In this document: positions 10,315 to 21,200 of the stretch, one piece after another | Layout: each line of letters starts with the position of its first letter | Position numbering within the stretch: position 1 is the first letter of the stretch | From: Allomyces arbusculus | Lineage: Eukaryota; Blastocladiomycota; Blastocladiomycetes; Blastocladiales; Blastocladiaceae | Assembly: GCA_027604705.1 (NCBI GenBank) | Contig: JADHYV010000024.1 | Span: forward strand, 186,001-250,000 | DNA: 64,000 bases | Reading direction: 5' to 3' | Notes under the pieces: generated by a model | Seen by the model: only the letters and a program-made list of their open reading frames with translations | Told to the model about the DNA's origin: nothing | Database searches by the model: none | Made by a program: the position numbers and the translations under genes

Positions 10315-13277
10315 TCAATCCCATTTCGGCGCCAACGCCCACGTAATCGCCGGATCCTGCACGCCGCTGCGCGCCACGTACCGCAAATACGCCACGGCCT
10401 CGCGTTTCCGGCGCGCGACACGCGACCCTTGCCGGCGCACCCCACCCGCCGCCCCACCAGCGACGGGCGCGACTTCACGCTCCGGAATATCGGCGAGCGA
10501 CGAGGACCAGCTATTGCGCAACATGGCCGGCTCGTGACTCCCATGCGCCGTAGACTTGCCCACGGCCGACATGGACTTACTGCGACTCAGCACGCGCGAC
10601 AACTGGCGCGTGATCCGGCCTGGGAGGGACTCGGCACTCCCCGTCCCTTGTCCACCGCCGGACAAGCTCAACCGTACGCCCGAACTCGCGGCCAACCGCA
10701 TCCCGACTTCCAGTGCGGCCTGCGGATCGCCCAGATTCGCGGCCAGTTTCGCGAGCGCCTTCGCGAGCCGCGAGTCTCCGCGCACGCCCCACCCGAACCG
10801 CAGCGAGACCGAGACTTCGTAGAGGATCAGGGCCACCCCGAGCCGCTGCGAACTGGCCTCAATGTCGTCGTCCCGGACCGGGAGGGGCGAGTCGCGGAAG
10901 GTCGCGATATAGGCCGCGAGTTTGGTCCGTGGCGCCGCCGCGGGAATGTCCGAAAGCGTGCGCGACGCGGCCGACAGTGGGCGCGCCATGGTCGAGTACG
11001 GGCGGGCAAGGATCGGTGGCGGACCTGCTGCTGCCGCCGTCGCTGCTACCGCCGCTGATGAGGCCGGTGCGATTTCCTCGGGAGGGGTCGGGTCGGACCC
11101 GGCCGACCGCATCGTGGTCCGTGCCATCGTCGACCCCGCAGTGTGCTGCGCCTGTCTTAGCGCGTACTCGAGCGCGAGCATCAGACAGTCAAACGATTTG
11201 GCCAAGTCCGGGCGACATCCCCACCCGTGCCGCAGGTACAGGCCCGCGAGGAAGTAAGGTGTGGGCACGCACGCGCCGCGTTCTTCGGAGACCTGGATTG
11301 CATGCACCAAACAGTGGTAGGACATGCCGAGGTCGTTGTTCTCGTGGAAGAGCACGGCGAGCTGGATGTACTTGGCGTACGAGTAGTCTTGCACCAGTTT
11401 GCACACGGGGCACGTGTCGAAATGCGAGTCGGATTCCACGGGTTGCGGGGAGAGCAGCGTCGGCGGTAAGTCAGCGACGGGCGCGCTGCCGGTGGTGGTC
11501 GACAGGTCGACGGTGGCGCCAGCGGGCGACCCGGGCGTCGGCTGCTGCGACTGGTGCGACTTGTGCGACTGCCGCGACAACGAGTTCCCATTCGCCTGTG
11601 CTTGCGCTTGCCGTGGCAACGAGTCCGATGGCTGCACGGGCTCGTTCTGCATCGACCGCGTGAACACGGGCGGCGGGAACAAGATCGCCGAGTTGCGGTT
11701 CGACGACGGGTACCGGCGCTCGATCGTCGCGATTTGCCGCGCCGACTCGTGCAGCCACACATGGCCCATCGTCAGTCCCGGCGCGGCCTCGGCCATTTTC
11801 TCAGCCGCCGTCGGCGACGACGGCCCCATCATCCCCCCTGGCGGCGTGGACGGTGCTGCTACTGCGGGGGCACCCGACACGGCCGACCCGCGCCGCACAC
11901 TATTCAGTGTCCCGATCCCCGTCGTGCCCACGCGCGCGGCCGGATTAAACTGCTGTTCCATGATCGCGGCCACCGTCGTGATCCGCGACAGCGACGGCTG
12001 TGCCGGGTTATGCACGTCGTTGGCCGCCATCGTCTCGAGTAACGGCGTCAGCGACTGGACCGACGCAAACACGCTCGTCTGCCCGCGGTCCGTCAGGCTT
12101 TCGCGGCGGCCGCCGTGCGACGCGAACGAGACGAGACTCGACCGGCGCACGGTCATTGGTGGCGATTCGGCGCGCACGATCTGGTCGATTCGAGCCTGCA
12201 GGGCTTCACCGGAGAGACGGTCGTGGCAGGGTTCCGGCGGGTAGTGGCTTTCGATCGACATGGTGAGCAGCGGGAGGCGTTTAGGGGCCTGAGACGGGCA
12301 GGCGAGCGCGAGCACTTCGACAATGTCGAGTAGGTCCTGGAAGTTGCACGTCGAGTCCTGCCATGGTGGGTGCGGGCGGGCGCGGGCGGGCGCAGCCATG
12401 TCAGTTCCGGACCGCGGCATGGATGCGGGCTCCCAGGCGTGGGCAAAGTTCACACAACAAAACGTACTTTGCGTAACTGCAGCAAGAACCGCGGGTCGTT
12501 GGCGAGCGCAATCACTTTGGCCAGTGCCTCGGCCACCTCGCTCGACACGCCGCCGTTGCGCGACGGGGCACCGCGCGAGTCGCTGAGCAGCCGCGACAGT
12601 TGTACCGCCGGTAGGAGCGGTGGCGCTGGGGACGCCATCGGGTCAGCGACCAGGTGCTCTTCGGCGGCGACGGCGAGCGGCGTCACAAGCGGCTGGCCCG
12701 GTGCGACATGGATGCTGTCCATGGTCAGCGACCTCGGCGACGCCGAGACCGACCCGAGATCCACGACCATCGCTCGTGCGCCGGCGGGGACGACGCGCGG
12801 GCCGCCCACCCGCGTCGCCTCGGCGTGTAACGTGGCCAGCCATGCGGCGTGCGCGCGCAGCACGCGCCGTGCGTTGCGTCCATGGAGCAAGTAACCCAAG
12901 ACAGACATGTGGCGCACGGCGGCCAGGTCGGCAAGGACTTGGTCCGCGACGCTCACGAGATCGTGGCCCCACTCGGCGCCGGCAAGGGCAGCGTTATGTT
13001 CGGCGGCATCGACGGCGGCGCGCAGGTCGTCGAGGAGGGCCGCAGAGAGTCGGCGCACGCGCTTTAGACGGGGCGGGCCGGCGACGACGCGCTCAATGTC
13101 GGCGAGTCGTGCGCGTGCGGCAGCGACACGATCGCCGGCAGGTGGTGGCGGTGCGGGCGACGGTGCAGAGACGGGTACGGGCACGAGCTGGTGGGTGGGG
13201 ACGGGCGACGGCGCGGTAGAGGCAGCGTGCGCAGCGAGGATCGCGGCGCCGGCGGCCTGGCCGAGCGAGCTGGTCAT
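10315..13277 (-). CDS. Sel1-repeat (HCP-like, Dsf2/Skt5-type) protein
   Basis: Two exons (13277-12468 and 12357-10315) with a 110-base GTACGT...GCAG intron give about 950 aa. The join reads LLQLRK then DSTCNFQDLLDIVEVL. Sel1-like repeats lie in the C-terminal half: YIQLAVLFHENNDLGMSYHC, GLYLRHGWGCRPDLAKSF, VSLRFGWGVRGDSRLAKALA and KREAVAYLRYVARSGVQDPA. The LRHGWGC and RFGWGV signatures resemble fungal Dsf2/HCP-like proteins and chitin-synthase activators; Sel1 repeats are protein-interaction solenoids. The N-terminal half is Ala/Pro/Ser-rich with one helical segment (ARLADIERVVAGPPRLKRVR). The ATG at 13277 (ACCATGAC) was chosen because the open frame further upstream starts only at a GTG next to the REI1 stop. 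Partner and pathway unknown. Confidence 0.8.
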
Positions 13278-13655
13278 GGTTGCTGCAGACGGTGGCGGCC
13301 TTGGCGGCGGCAATGCCGCAAGTTGCCGTGCGCGGCGGGGCGAGGACGCGGGTCGGGAGGGTTGGGACTGCAGATCGACGACGACGCAGCGACGGGGTGA
13401 TCCGCGCTGGGAAGCGACTTCGGCTGGCGGCGGTGGTGGCCGGTTGCCGTGCGGGCTGCTGTTGCACCGGTGCTGCGGCTGGAGAGAAGCTGCCAAACCG
13501 CCTGCTTGCTCTGCTTGGCTGAAGTCCGCCGTTTTCCTTTCCGCCACACGGATCTGTGAGCAATGGCTGACGGCTCCAACGAACAACAGAAGATTCACAG
13601 ATAAACTATGCTGTTCGACAATCTTTGACAGCTCCTCCTCCTCCGCAGCCACAGC
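13278..13655. other. Spacer between REI1 and the Sel1-repeat gene
   Basis: About 380 bases holding the REI1 3' UTR and the Sel1-gene promoter. The open frame that continues through it in the Sel1 frame is GC-driven and has no conserved content. Confidence 0.45.
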
Positions 13656-14888
13656 CTAGAACATGACCTGCGGGCGGAAGTGCGTCTGCAACTTATTGGC
13701 GCGCACCCCGAGCCCCATCTGGTAGTAGTGGCGGCGGCGCTCAATGTCGCGCGCCGTGCGCCGCTCCTCGCGCTGCACAATGTCGGCATACACGCCGAGC
13801 TGCTTGTACTTGTCGACCAAATGACTGATCGTCGTCACCTCCTCGGCCGACCGGTCGCGCACGTTCTGGCGGAAGTACCGGCGGTAGTCGCGGTGGCCCA
13901 GGGCTTTCCCCGACGGCAAGACGAGCTGCGAGCTCTCGGCATCGATAAACACGCCGTTGCCATCGGCACCGACCTCGGCATCGGCATCGCCCTCGGCACC
14001 TTGCGCGTCGACGCCCTCCCACGTGGAGGCAAAGTCGTAAAAATCGGCGATTTCGAGATCGGCGCCGTCCTCGTACTGGATCTTGCAGTGGCCCTTGTCG
14101 GCCATGTGGCGGCGCACGTCGTCGAGCGACTTGAAGAGGCCACGCGTGGTCTGCGGCGTGTGCGATGCGTGGTAGGGCGAGTAGCACCACAGGCACGCGT
14201 TGCCGATGGTCAGCTTTTCGGCGAGGTACGCCAACAGGCCCGGCAGGTCGACCAGGTAGTCAATGTCTGGGATAAAGAAGGAGTGGGCCGTGGTCATGTG
14301 GTCGAGATTCAATTCCATGGACTCAGACTTGCGCGGGCAAAAGAGACAGTCGGTGGGTTCAAGCTTGACGGCGTTCTTGATTTTCTGGTCGGCGAGCGCG
14401 TCGAGGTGCTCGGCCTCGGTCATGGGCACGTCGGTCGTGGCAGCGGAGGCATCAGTCGCGACGGCAGGCGCGGGCGAGATGGGCGTGGCCGAGGTGGCGG
14501 GGGTGACGACGGCCTGCGCCTGCTGCGCTTGCTTCTTGGGCTGGCGCGTGAGCAGCGCGTCCGGGTTATCGTCGCCGAGATCGGCCGCGATCGCGCGCTC
14601 TTTGTGCTTCTTGGACTGCACGTGGTTGCGGTACCCGTTTTCGTTGGCGTAGGTCTTGTTGCACAGGTTGCAGGTGAAGGAGAGCGCAGCCGATTCCTGG
14701 TCGGCCTTGTCCTGCGCCTGGCGGGCGAGCACGCGGTGCGCAAATTCCTCGGCGGGGACGGGCGGAAGTTCGGCGACCTTGCGCTTGAGGTTGTAGCGGT
14801 GCCAGTCGGTGCGGTAGTGCGCGCGCTGCTGGTCGGCGGTGGCGAACGCGACGTGGCAGGCGAGGCAGGTGAAGCGGTGCGAGTCCAT
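13656..14888 (-). CDS. REI1: Pre-60S ribosome maturation factor Rei1/ZNF622
   Basis: Single-exon gene of 410 aa from the ATG at 14888 (CCATGGAC context). Rei1 is a cytoplasmic factor that inserts into the 60S exit tunnel and, with Jjj1, helps release and recycle Arx1. Seen: U1-type C2H2 fingers FTCLACHVAFATADQQRAH and FTCNLCNKTYANENGYRNH, then CLFCPRKSESMELNLDHM with the downstream H, the typical SFFIPDIDYLVDLPGLL segment, a fourth finger (CLWCYSP...RRHMADKGH), the C-K-I-Q-Y-E-D acidic stretch and the basic C-terminus (MGLGVRANKLQTHFR). Length is close to the family's usual 390-480. It is divergent from the GATA-type gene. The plus-strand 465-codon frame across it is its antisense shadow. Confidence 0.95.
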   Translation of the reverse strand: MDSHRFTCLACHVAFATADQQRAHYRTDWHRYNLKRKVAELPPVPAEEFAHRVLARQAQDKADQESAALSFTCNLCNKTYANENGYRNHVQSKKHKERAIAADLGDDNPDALLTRQPKKQAQQAQAVVTPATSATPISPAPAVATDASAATTDVPMTEAEHLDALADQKIKNAVKLEPTDCLFCPRKSESMELNLDHMTTAHSFFIPDIDYLVDLPGLLAYLAEKLTIGNACLWCYSPYHASHTPQTTRGLFKSLDDVRRHMADKGHCKIQYEDGADLEIADFYDFASTWEGVDAQGAEGDADAEVGADGNGVFIDAESSQLVLPSGKALGHRDYRRYFRQNVRDRSAEEVTTISHLVDKYKQLGVYADIVQREERRTARDIERRRHYYQMGLGVRANKLQTHFRPQVMF

Positions 14889-15904
14889 GGTGGCGGTGGT
14901 GCTTGGGGGAGCTGGCGGTGGCAGTGTCGGTTGCGGTTGGGTCGGCGCGTGCGCGTCGGCAGGGGCAGGCGGCTGAGCGGGAGCAAGTGCGGATCGCGGC
15001 GCAGAGTGCGCGTTGTGTGCGGCTCTTGTAGGTCGGGGCGACGCGTCAGCTCGCGGTCAAGGTGGCAGTCTGACTGATCGGGCCGGGCCGCCGCTTGCGT
15101 TGGTTGAGTCAGGAGCGGTGCGGCCGCGTGCGCGCCCGTCAGCTGGCGTCAGGTGATGCGTTGCACCTCCCAAGTGTCGGCTGGCGCGTTCGGCGCGTGA
15201 GTGGCGGCACGTGCAGGATTCCGCAAACGGCGCACTGCCTGCGCACCCAGCGGGCTGCGCGACGCGTGATCAGCCGGACCTGATCAGCTCGCCGAGATCG
15301 ACGCGTCGCCAGTCAATCCGCGCCGAAATCGCAATCTTCCCCGCGACGAGCGCGCTGCACCAACGCTCTCGCTCGCCTCCTCGCCTCTCGTTGCTGCCGC
15401 CGTCGTCGACGTCTTGGACCACTGCCCGCACTCGCCTGCCGCTCCCGCCGCCCAGCTGGCCTGCCCGCCCGCCTGCTCGCCCGCACGACCAGCGCCGCCA
15501 ATCGCCATCGGCCAGGCCTGCATCCGCGACAAGCACCAACGGCCCCTCGAGCGCTCTTCTCTCGGTCATCAACTATCCGCCGTCGACTTGCGGCGCCTTG
15601 CACCTGCCCGGCGCGCCCACGACTTTCGGTCGAGCACTGTTCGTTGCCTGGCCGCGCGCGCCCCCTTCGCGTACGGTCATGACTTGCACCCCGTTTGTGG
15701 TTCTCCGGCCGCGTGCCTCCATGCCAGAGCGGCCCCACTGGATAATACCATCGCTGACTTGCCATCGATGCGCTCTCTAGCGCTGCTGCTGCTCACCGCA
15801 CTTGCGACACGCGCCCTGATCACCCAATCGTCGCTGACGTTGCCGCTGGCTCCTGTTCGCACTCGTCGTCAGCCCGATCAACTGCCAGCCTACCAGCCGT
15901 CACC
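14889..15904. other. Divergent intergenic region, REI1 / GATA-type gene
   Basis: About 1 kb. It presumably holds both promoters and 5' UTRs. Several long but overlapping open frames on both strands reflect the GC bias. No TATA box or repeat stands out. Confidence 0.45.
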
Positions 15905-17899
15905 ATGGCGGCCAACCCCGCACCGCCGAGCCCGCCGCCTGCCGCCGCCGATGCTCGCCTGCACCACACGCTCGGCGCCGACGCCCACTTCAAGCGCCCG
16001 CGCCGCAAATCCATGCCGACTCGCGCGCCCTCGCCGCTCGTCCTTGCCAATGCCACGCCGGGCGTCGTCTTCCAGATCCCGTTTGCCTGGGACGCGGCCG
16101 AGGCTGCGGCCGCATCCGCGGCCGCGCCAGCGCCGACCACGCTCGAAGTCCCGCTGCACGCGCACGCGCGCGCTCGGACCGAGGGGTCGTCGCCATTGCT
16201 TGGTGCCGTGAGCGCTGCGGGCATTAGCCCGGGCGTGATGCGCAGTCCGCGCCTGCGCACGGCCTCGGCGCGGGTTCGGGTCCAGGGACCTGCGACGGAA
16301 TGGTCGCTGCGCGCGCCGCACCGTGTCCGGTCGGCGTCGCACTTGGGGCTCGTCGAGTCGGCCACGGCCCCGCGGGTCGTACTTCGGTCGTCAGACCTGG
16401 TGGATGCGCCCACGTTGGGCCCGCTCTCGGGCCCGGCGGCTCTGCCCCCCATGCAATTACCCGCCGTTGTCGCGACGCCGCCGTCCGGCAATGGAATTCC
16501 AGTCCCGCGGTCCCGTAAGCCGTCAGGGACCCGCGGGTCCCCGCTCGTCCCGCTCGGCGGCCTTATGGCTGCACGGTCGCCATCGCCGCTGCTCTTGCAC
16601 CCGGCCGTCGCGGCTGCCGCCGCCAGTCGCACCGGGTCGACTTCCCCACGGCCGCACGCGCTCCCGTCGCACTTGATGCTCCCAGGGGTCACGTCCTCGG
16701 CCGACTTTGACGAGGACGCCGACGACCTCACCGACCCGGCGGCGCGCCGGTACGACGCGAATCCGTCGCCGCCACCGCCGCTTCCCGTGCCCACCCCCGT
16801 GTACGGGTACGACATGCGCGGGCAGCGCACTGCGGCGGCGACTCCGTCGCGGCTGGAGAATATTTACGACGGGTCCGACAGTGTTCCGCCGTCGCGCGCG
16901 CCGTCTCCCTTGCTCGGCCCGGCGGGGGAGAACGAGGACGATAATACCGATACGGAAGTCGTTGAGAACGACGACGTCGACGACGACGCCATGGACCTCG
17001 ACGTCGTCACAGTCGCGCCCACTTCGGTCACGCCAGCACGCACATTGCCGTCACCTGCACCGGTGCCGTTGCCCGTGGTGCCGGACCCGCCGCGCATCAC
17101 GCTGCCACCCTTTTCGTCGTTCTACTTCCCGGACATGGACGCGGCGCCCGTCCCGCGGCGCCCACCGCCGCCGCCACTTCCCCTGCCTGCCGCGTTTATG
17201 CCGTTTTCTGCAACGTCGGCCCCACCGCAGCCACAGCAGCAGCAGCAGCAGCCGCAGCAACCGCAGCCGGCGTATGCTCCACCCGCACCGGCATCGCCGT
17301 CGTTTGCCCCACCACCCTCGATGCACGTCATGGAAACGTCGCTCACCCCGCTGATGCGCAACTTGCGCCGGCCCGGATCCCCCGCGAGCCCGACGATGCG
17401 CGCGACGGCTCCTCCGTTGGCCGTATCGCCGACCGTGGGCGCGTCGCCCGCCGCGCCCAAGCCGGCGCGGCGGCGGACGACGTCGTTGCAGGCGTCGGCC
17501 ACAGTCTCGGGCGAGCCGACCGCTGTGCGCATGAAGACGTGCGGCAGCTGCAAGACGACCAAGTCGGCCCAGTCCACGTGGCGGACTGGGTGGGCCGAGA
17601 ATGTGATTTTGTGCAATCAGTGTGGGTTGCGTTTCAAGTACGTCTTTCGTTTCTCGCTAATGCGACGCGTTTGGTTGATGTAACGTTCATCTTGCTAACG
17701 ATATTTTCCAACGTTCTTCACCCCTTTTTTTAGTCGCAACGGCCGCATTCACTGCGCGCACTGCCACTACATTCCGACCAAGTCCGAGGCGCTCGCGACC
17801 GACGCCAAGTGTAAAGAGTGCAAGCACGTGCTTCCGCCGACGACGGCCACGGCCACGGCGCCCGCAGCGGCCCCGGTCCCTGCGACGGCGTCGAGCTGA
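15905..17899 (+). CDS. GATA-type zinc-finger protein with a second CxxC pair
   Basis: Two exons (15905-17637, 17734-17899) give 632 aa. Most of it is Pro/Ala/Ser-rich and disordered, with a polyQ-like stretch (about 17231-17262) and an acidic block (about 16930-17000). Near residue 545 is a zinc finger C-G-S-C ... W-R-T-G-W ... L-C-N-Q-C-G-L-R of C-x2-C-x20-C-x2-C spacing. Exon 2 adds C-A-H-C-H-Y-I-P ... C-K-E-C (C-x2-C-x15-C-x2-C). The W-R-x-G and C-N-x-C-G core is GATA-like, so DNA binding is likely, but x20 spacing is longer than the x17/x18 usual in fungal GATA factors. The intron (GTACGT...TTTTTAG) splits the two finger units. Target genes unknown. The start ATG lies in a CACCATGG context. 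Confidence 0.72.
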
Positions 17900-18280
17900 T
17901 GTCGCTCTCGGAGATCATTTTGCTCGGCTTCCCGCCATTTTGTCGTGGCTCTTGCCGTTATGGACGCGTTGCCCCACTCGTTCTCGTCGTCCTCTATCGC
18001 GCCAGCTTTCGGTCCCCATTCAACCGTTTTGATCCTTGTCATTTCGTCTTGTAATTTTGGCCCCTCCTGCCCGCCATTGGCCGACTGGTCGGCTTCCCTC
18101 CGTCTTGCTCCTTGAACCCGTTTTGACGAAAGAAAGAAAAAAAAAAAACACGACGGCCGCGTCGTCAAGTTGTTTGTACGCACACTACAGTTCCGCCCCT
18201 CCAAATCTGTCCGTCCAGTGGCGCGGGAACAACACGGTCAACTCGAAAAATCAAGTCCCTTTTCATTCGCGCGCCAAATT
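17900..18280. other. Convergent 3' region of GATA-type gene and TOP2
   Basis: About 380 bases between two facing stop codons. It contains an A-rich tract (12 A near 18139-18150) that could serve 3'-end formation on either strand. No gene seen. Confidence 0.5.
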
Positions 18281-21200
18281 TCACTCGAAATCACTCCCAC
18301 TATCGTCGGGCTCCACATACCCATCGTCATCATCGTCCGAGTCCAAGACCACCGCCTGCCGCGGCGCCGGTTTCGCCGCCGCGGCGCGACGCGCGGGCCG
18401 TGCCGACGACGACGACGCGGCAGGCCGACTCGGGGCCGCAACCACCACATCGTCGTCGTCGCCATTGCCATCGTCGCTGTCGGACACAACGGACTTGCGC
18501 GGCCGCCCGCGCGGCTTGGGTTTCGGTGCCGGGCTCTCGACTGATGCGACCGAGAACTTGGATGCGGCACGCGGGACGGGTCTGCCGATAATGGGTGACG
18601 GCGAGAGGGTCATGGCAGTAGCCGTGGCGCGGTGCGGCGAGATCACTAGTGGAAGAGCGCGAAACAGGTCAGTCCAGGCCGGCGGGGTGCGGAAACAGGA
18701 AAACCAAAACAAAAAATAAATCACGTACGCTGCGCGCCAACGCTTGACAAGGTCGGTGCTGCGGCACCCACCTTCTTAGACTCGCGCAGCCGCTTGAGTC
18801 GCGCCGACAAGTCGTCCTCGTCGTCATCGTCATCGAGCTCCACGACCGGCCGCTTGGCGGCTGGCTTGGGCGCGGGTGCAGGTGCCGAGGCAGGAGCTGC
18901 CGCCTCGGGAACCGCCGCCGCCTTCTTCGGCCGCCCGCGCTTGGGCTTCGCCGGTTCAGTGGGGGGCACGGGCGACGACGACGTCGACGGCGTCGCCGGC
19001 CCGGCCGCGAGTCCCGGCGGGTTGCGCGTCACGGCCGAAAAGAAGTCGTCCATGGTCGACTGCTTCTTGGCGGCAGCGGCCGTCGCGGCGGGCGCCGCAG
19101 CGGGTGTGCCGTCCACGTCCATGGCCCACTTATCGTCCGGGTCGGCCATGACTGCGGCCGTCTTGGCGGCACGCGCGCGCGAAGCGGGCGCGGGTTCCGA
19201 GTCCTCGACCTTGACTGCGGCGGCTTTCTTGGGCGCAGCCCGCGCGCGCTTGGGCGCCGTGGCCACAAACTCGTCGTCGGACGCGTCGACGGCGGCGGCG
19301 GCCTTGCGCTTGGCCGGCGCGGCCTTCCCCTTCCCCTTGCCCTTGCCCGCAGTCGCTCCGGCACCGCGTCTGATGCCCTTGGTCTCGTTGGCGACGCGGC
19401 GCTCCTCGTCGGCGTGCCAGTCGGCGACAAATGCATCCAAGTCGGTCTGCCACATGTCCTCGGGCGACTGCGACAAGACGTAGTCGAGCTCGGCCTTCTT
19501 CTTCATCATTTCAACCTCGAGCTGCTCGACTTTTTCGAACGTGAGCGAGTAGAGCGGCATCGACAGCAGGTAGTCGAACCCGGTCGTCGACGCGTCCTCG
19601 ACCTCGTTCTCGTCGTCGTCCTGTGCCTCCTTGAGCGACCCATCCTTGGCAATCTCGAGGTACTTGCGCTGCCGCAACTCCGTGCACAGCTGCGCCTTTT
19701 TCTTGCGCTCGATAATCAGCGTGCGGTTGATCACCTCGGTCACGAACCGCACGCGGTTCTCAAGCCGCGAGTACTCTTTCAGCAGCTGCGCCGTGAGCCA
19801 CTCCTTGCGCTTGCCGTAGTACGCGAGCCGCAGCGTGTAAAAGTCCTGCAAGATCTGCGTCGTTGACGCGTACTTCTTGATGCGCCCGTGCTCGTCAAAG
19901 CACACCATGTTCGACGTGGCCAAGGTCGTCGTCAACTTGAACTTCTTGTCGAGCGCATCCATGTCGGCGTTCGCCCACGCGGGGGACAGCGTGATCACAA
20001 AATGCACGGCCGTGTCGGTATGGTACTCCTTGTAGTCGGCAATCACGGGCGCGTCGCCTGTCATGTAGTCTTCGAGCATGCCCTTGAACGTCTGCGTCCA
20101 CGTGCCAATCGGCAATTCCGTGATCTCGATCGTCGTGTCGTCGGTGCGCGTGCAAATGCCCTGCACTTTAAACCGGTCGGTGCCGATGCGCGAAATCGTG
20201 CCCTTGAACCCGCGGTACCACGGGACCATGTCCTCGGGCGACTCGCCGCGCATGATGCGGCGCAGGTTCTCGACCACGTCGAGCGGGTTGTAGTTCGGAA
20301 TCGATGTCGACCAGCCTGTCCCAATCCCTTGGCTGCCGTTGACGAGGACCATGGGCAGGACCGGCAGGTACCACGCCGGCTCGATCCGCTGGCCGTCGTC
20401 TTCGAGGTAGTTGAGCAGCGCGTCGTCCTGCGGGTGGAACAGCCGGCGCGTGACCGAGGGGAGGGCCGTAAAGATATAACGCGGCGAGGCCGCGTCCTGG
20501 CCGCCCTGCAACCGCGTACCAAATTGGCCGCATGGCTCGAGCACGTTCACGTTGTTGCTCCCAACAAAGTCCTGCGCCATGCCGATAATCGTTGCGCACA
20601 GCGACTGCTCGCCGTGGTGGTAGGCCGTGTGCTCCGAGATGTACCCGGCAAGCTGGAAGACCTTGACCTCGCCCTTGAGCTTGCGCTTGAAGCACCCGTA
20701 GAGGATCTTGCGCTGGCCCGGCTTAAGCCCGTCGACGACCGAAGGAATCGACCGGTGGTTGTCGGCGATCGAAAAGAGCATCAGCTCCTTGTTCACAAAG
20801 TCGGCGATCGAGATCGAGTCCTGCGCGTGGTCCATGTAGGTGCCCGGCGTGAAAGTTGCCAGCCACTGCTTGCGCTCGTCGGCCTTTTTCTTGTTAAACG
20901 CCATGTCGATCAATGCGCGGTCCTCTTGCGTGCACGGGTCAAACGGTTTCCGGTGCTTGTCGAGGTTGGAGAAGTACTTTTTGGCCTCTTCGCGCGACGA
21001 CGTGCCGAGACCCTTGTAGTACTTGATCTTCCACGAGCTCGTGTCGGTGCGCTCGCGCCACTGCTCGTACTCTGGGATCGTGTAGAACACGAGCTCGCGC
21101 GTGCCCTTGGTGCACTTGACGATCGGCGTGATAAACTCACACAGGAAATCGGGAATCTGCAGCAGCGACGGCCAAAACTGGTCGAGGAAGTTGATGATCA

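Noticed and set aside
12450-13652. Separate 400-aa minus-strand protein upstream of the Sel1-repeat fr
   Set aside because: Its 3' end is the donor side of a phase-0 GTACGT intron; it is exon 1 of the Sel1-repeat gene, and its apparent start is GTG rather than ATG.
13680-15077. 465-codon plus-strand open frame
   Set aside because: Exact antisense of REI1; its composition (Val/Gly/Arg-rich) is the shadow of a GC-rich gene on the other strand.
15414-16211. 265-codon plus-strand frame overlapping the GATA-type gene start
   Set aside because: Different frame from the zinc-finger gene, Pro/Arg/Ala-rich, no conserved motif; GC-driven.
18281-18724. Separate 147-aa minus-strand protein after TOP2
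   Set aside because: It joins in phase to the TOP2 frame through a GTACGT...CTAG intron and continues its acidic tail.
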